Positions 6,727 through 6,740 of a stretch of 6,740 nt of DNA are shown piece after piece. A model generated the notes under the pieces. That model was not told the DNA's origin, made no database searches, and saw nothing but the letters and a program-made list of their open reading frames with translations. Location of the stretch: contig DNGI01000233.1 in NCBI GenBank assembly GCA_003486645.1, positions 1 to 6,740 of the forward strand. Reading direction: 5' to 3'. Source of the stretch: Cyanobacteria bacterium UBA11370 (GTDB lineage: Bacteria > Cyanobacteriota > Cyanobacteriia > Cyanobacteriales > Coleofasciculaceae). Numbering within the stretch: position 1 is the stretch's first letter; each line of letters opens with the position of its first letter. The position numbers were made by a program, and so were the translations under genes.

Positions 6727-6740
6727 TTATACAAATTTTA

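Overview
This window looks like a piece of a cyanobacterial chromosome, probably from a filamentous, multicellular type. The evidence is four exact copies of the HIP1 octamer GCGATCGC (90-97, 1331-1338, 3130-3137, 5152-5159), moderate-to-low GC, short tandem intergenic repeats of 7-8 bases, and a protein architecture (haemagglutinin-type two-partner-secretion domain joined to a CHAT protease domain) that I know mainly from filamentous cyanobacteria. I cannot name the genus.

Layout. Positions 1-21 are the tail of a purine-rich octanucleotide tandem repeat cut by the window edge. Positions 22-282 are a non-coding leader with no recognisable gene, one HIP1 site and at best a weak promoter; it ends in a good Shine-Dalgarno sequence. 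Positions 283-6618 are one intact gene for a 2111-residue exported protein, which fills 94% of the window. Three bases after its stop codon a 15-copy heptanucleotide repeat (TTGGTTG) begins at 6622 and runs nearly to the window end.

The protein, in order: signal peptide (about 1-28); two-partner-secretion (TPS) domain with an NPAG motif at 117-120; a conserved middle region carrying a Cys pair (C455, C460); a tract of GG-D/N/E-I beta-helix turns (about 547-735); three long diverged repeats of about 230-254 residues (783-1012, 1013-1266, 1267-1493); a second short GG-turn tract (about 1494-1570); a short mixed region; a Pro/Asn/Glu-rich linker (about 1657-1690); and a complete C-terminal CHAT (caspase/separase-like) domain with His1956 and Cys1999 as the expected catalytic dyad.

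By family knowledge the N-terminus should be recognised by an outer-membrane TpsB transporter (FhaC/ShlB type), which is not in this window, and the beta-helix should fold outside the cell as a long fibre. The inference of most interest is that the gene puts a cysteine protease at the end of an exported fibre. Such fusions recur in cyanobacteria and are routinely auto-annotated, but I know of no established function for them.
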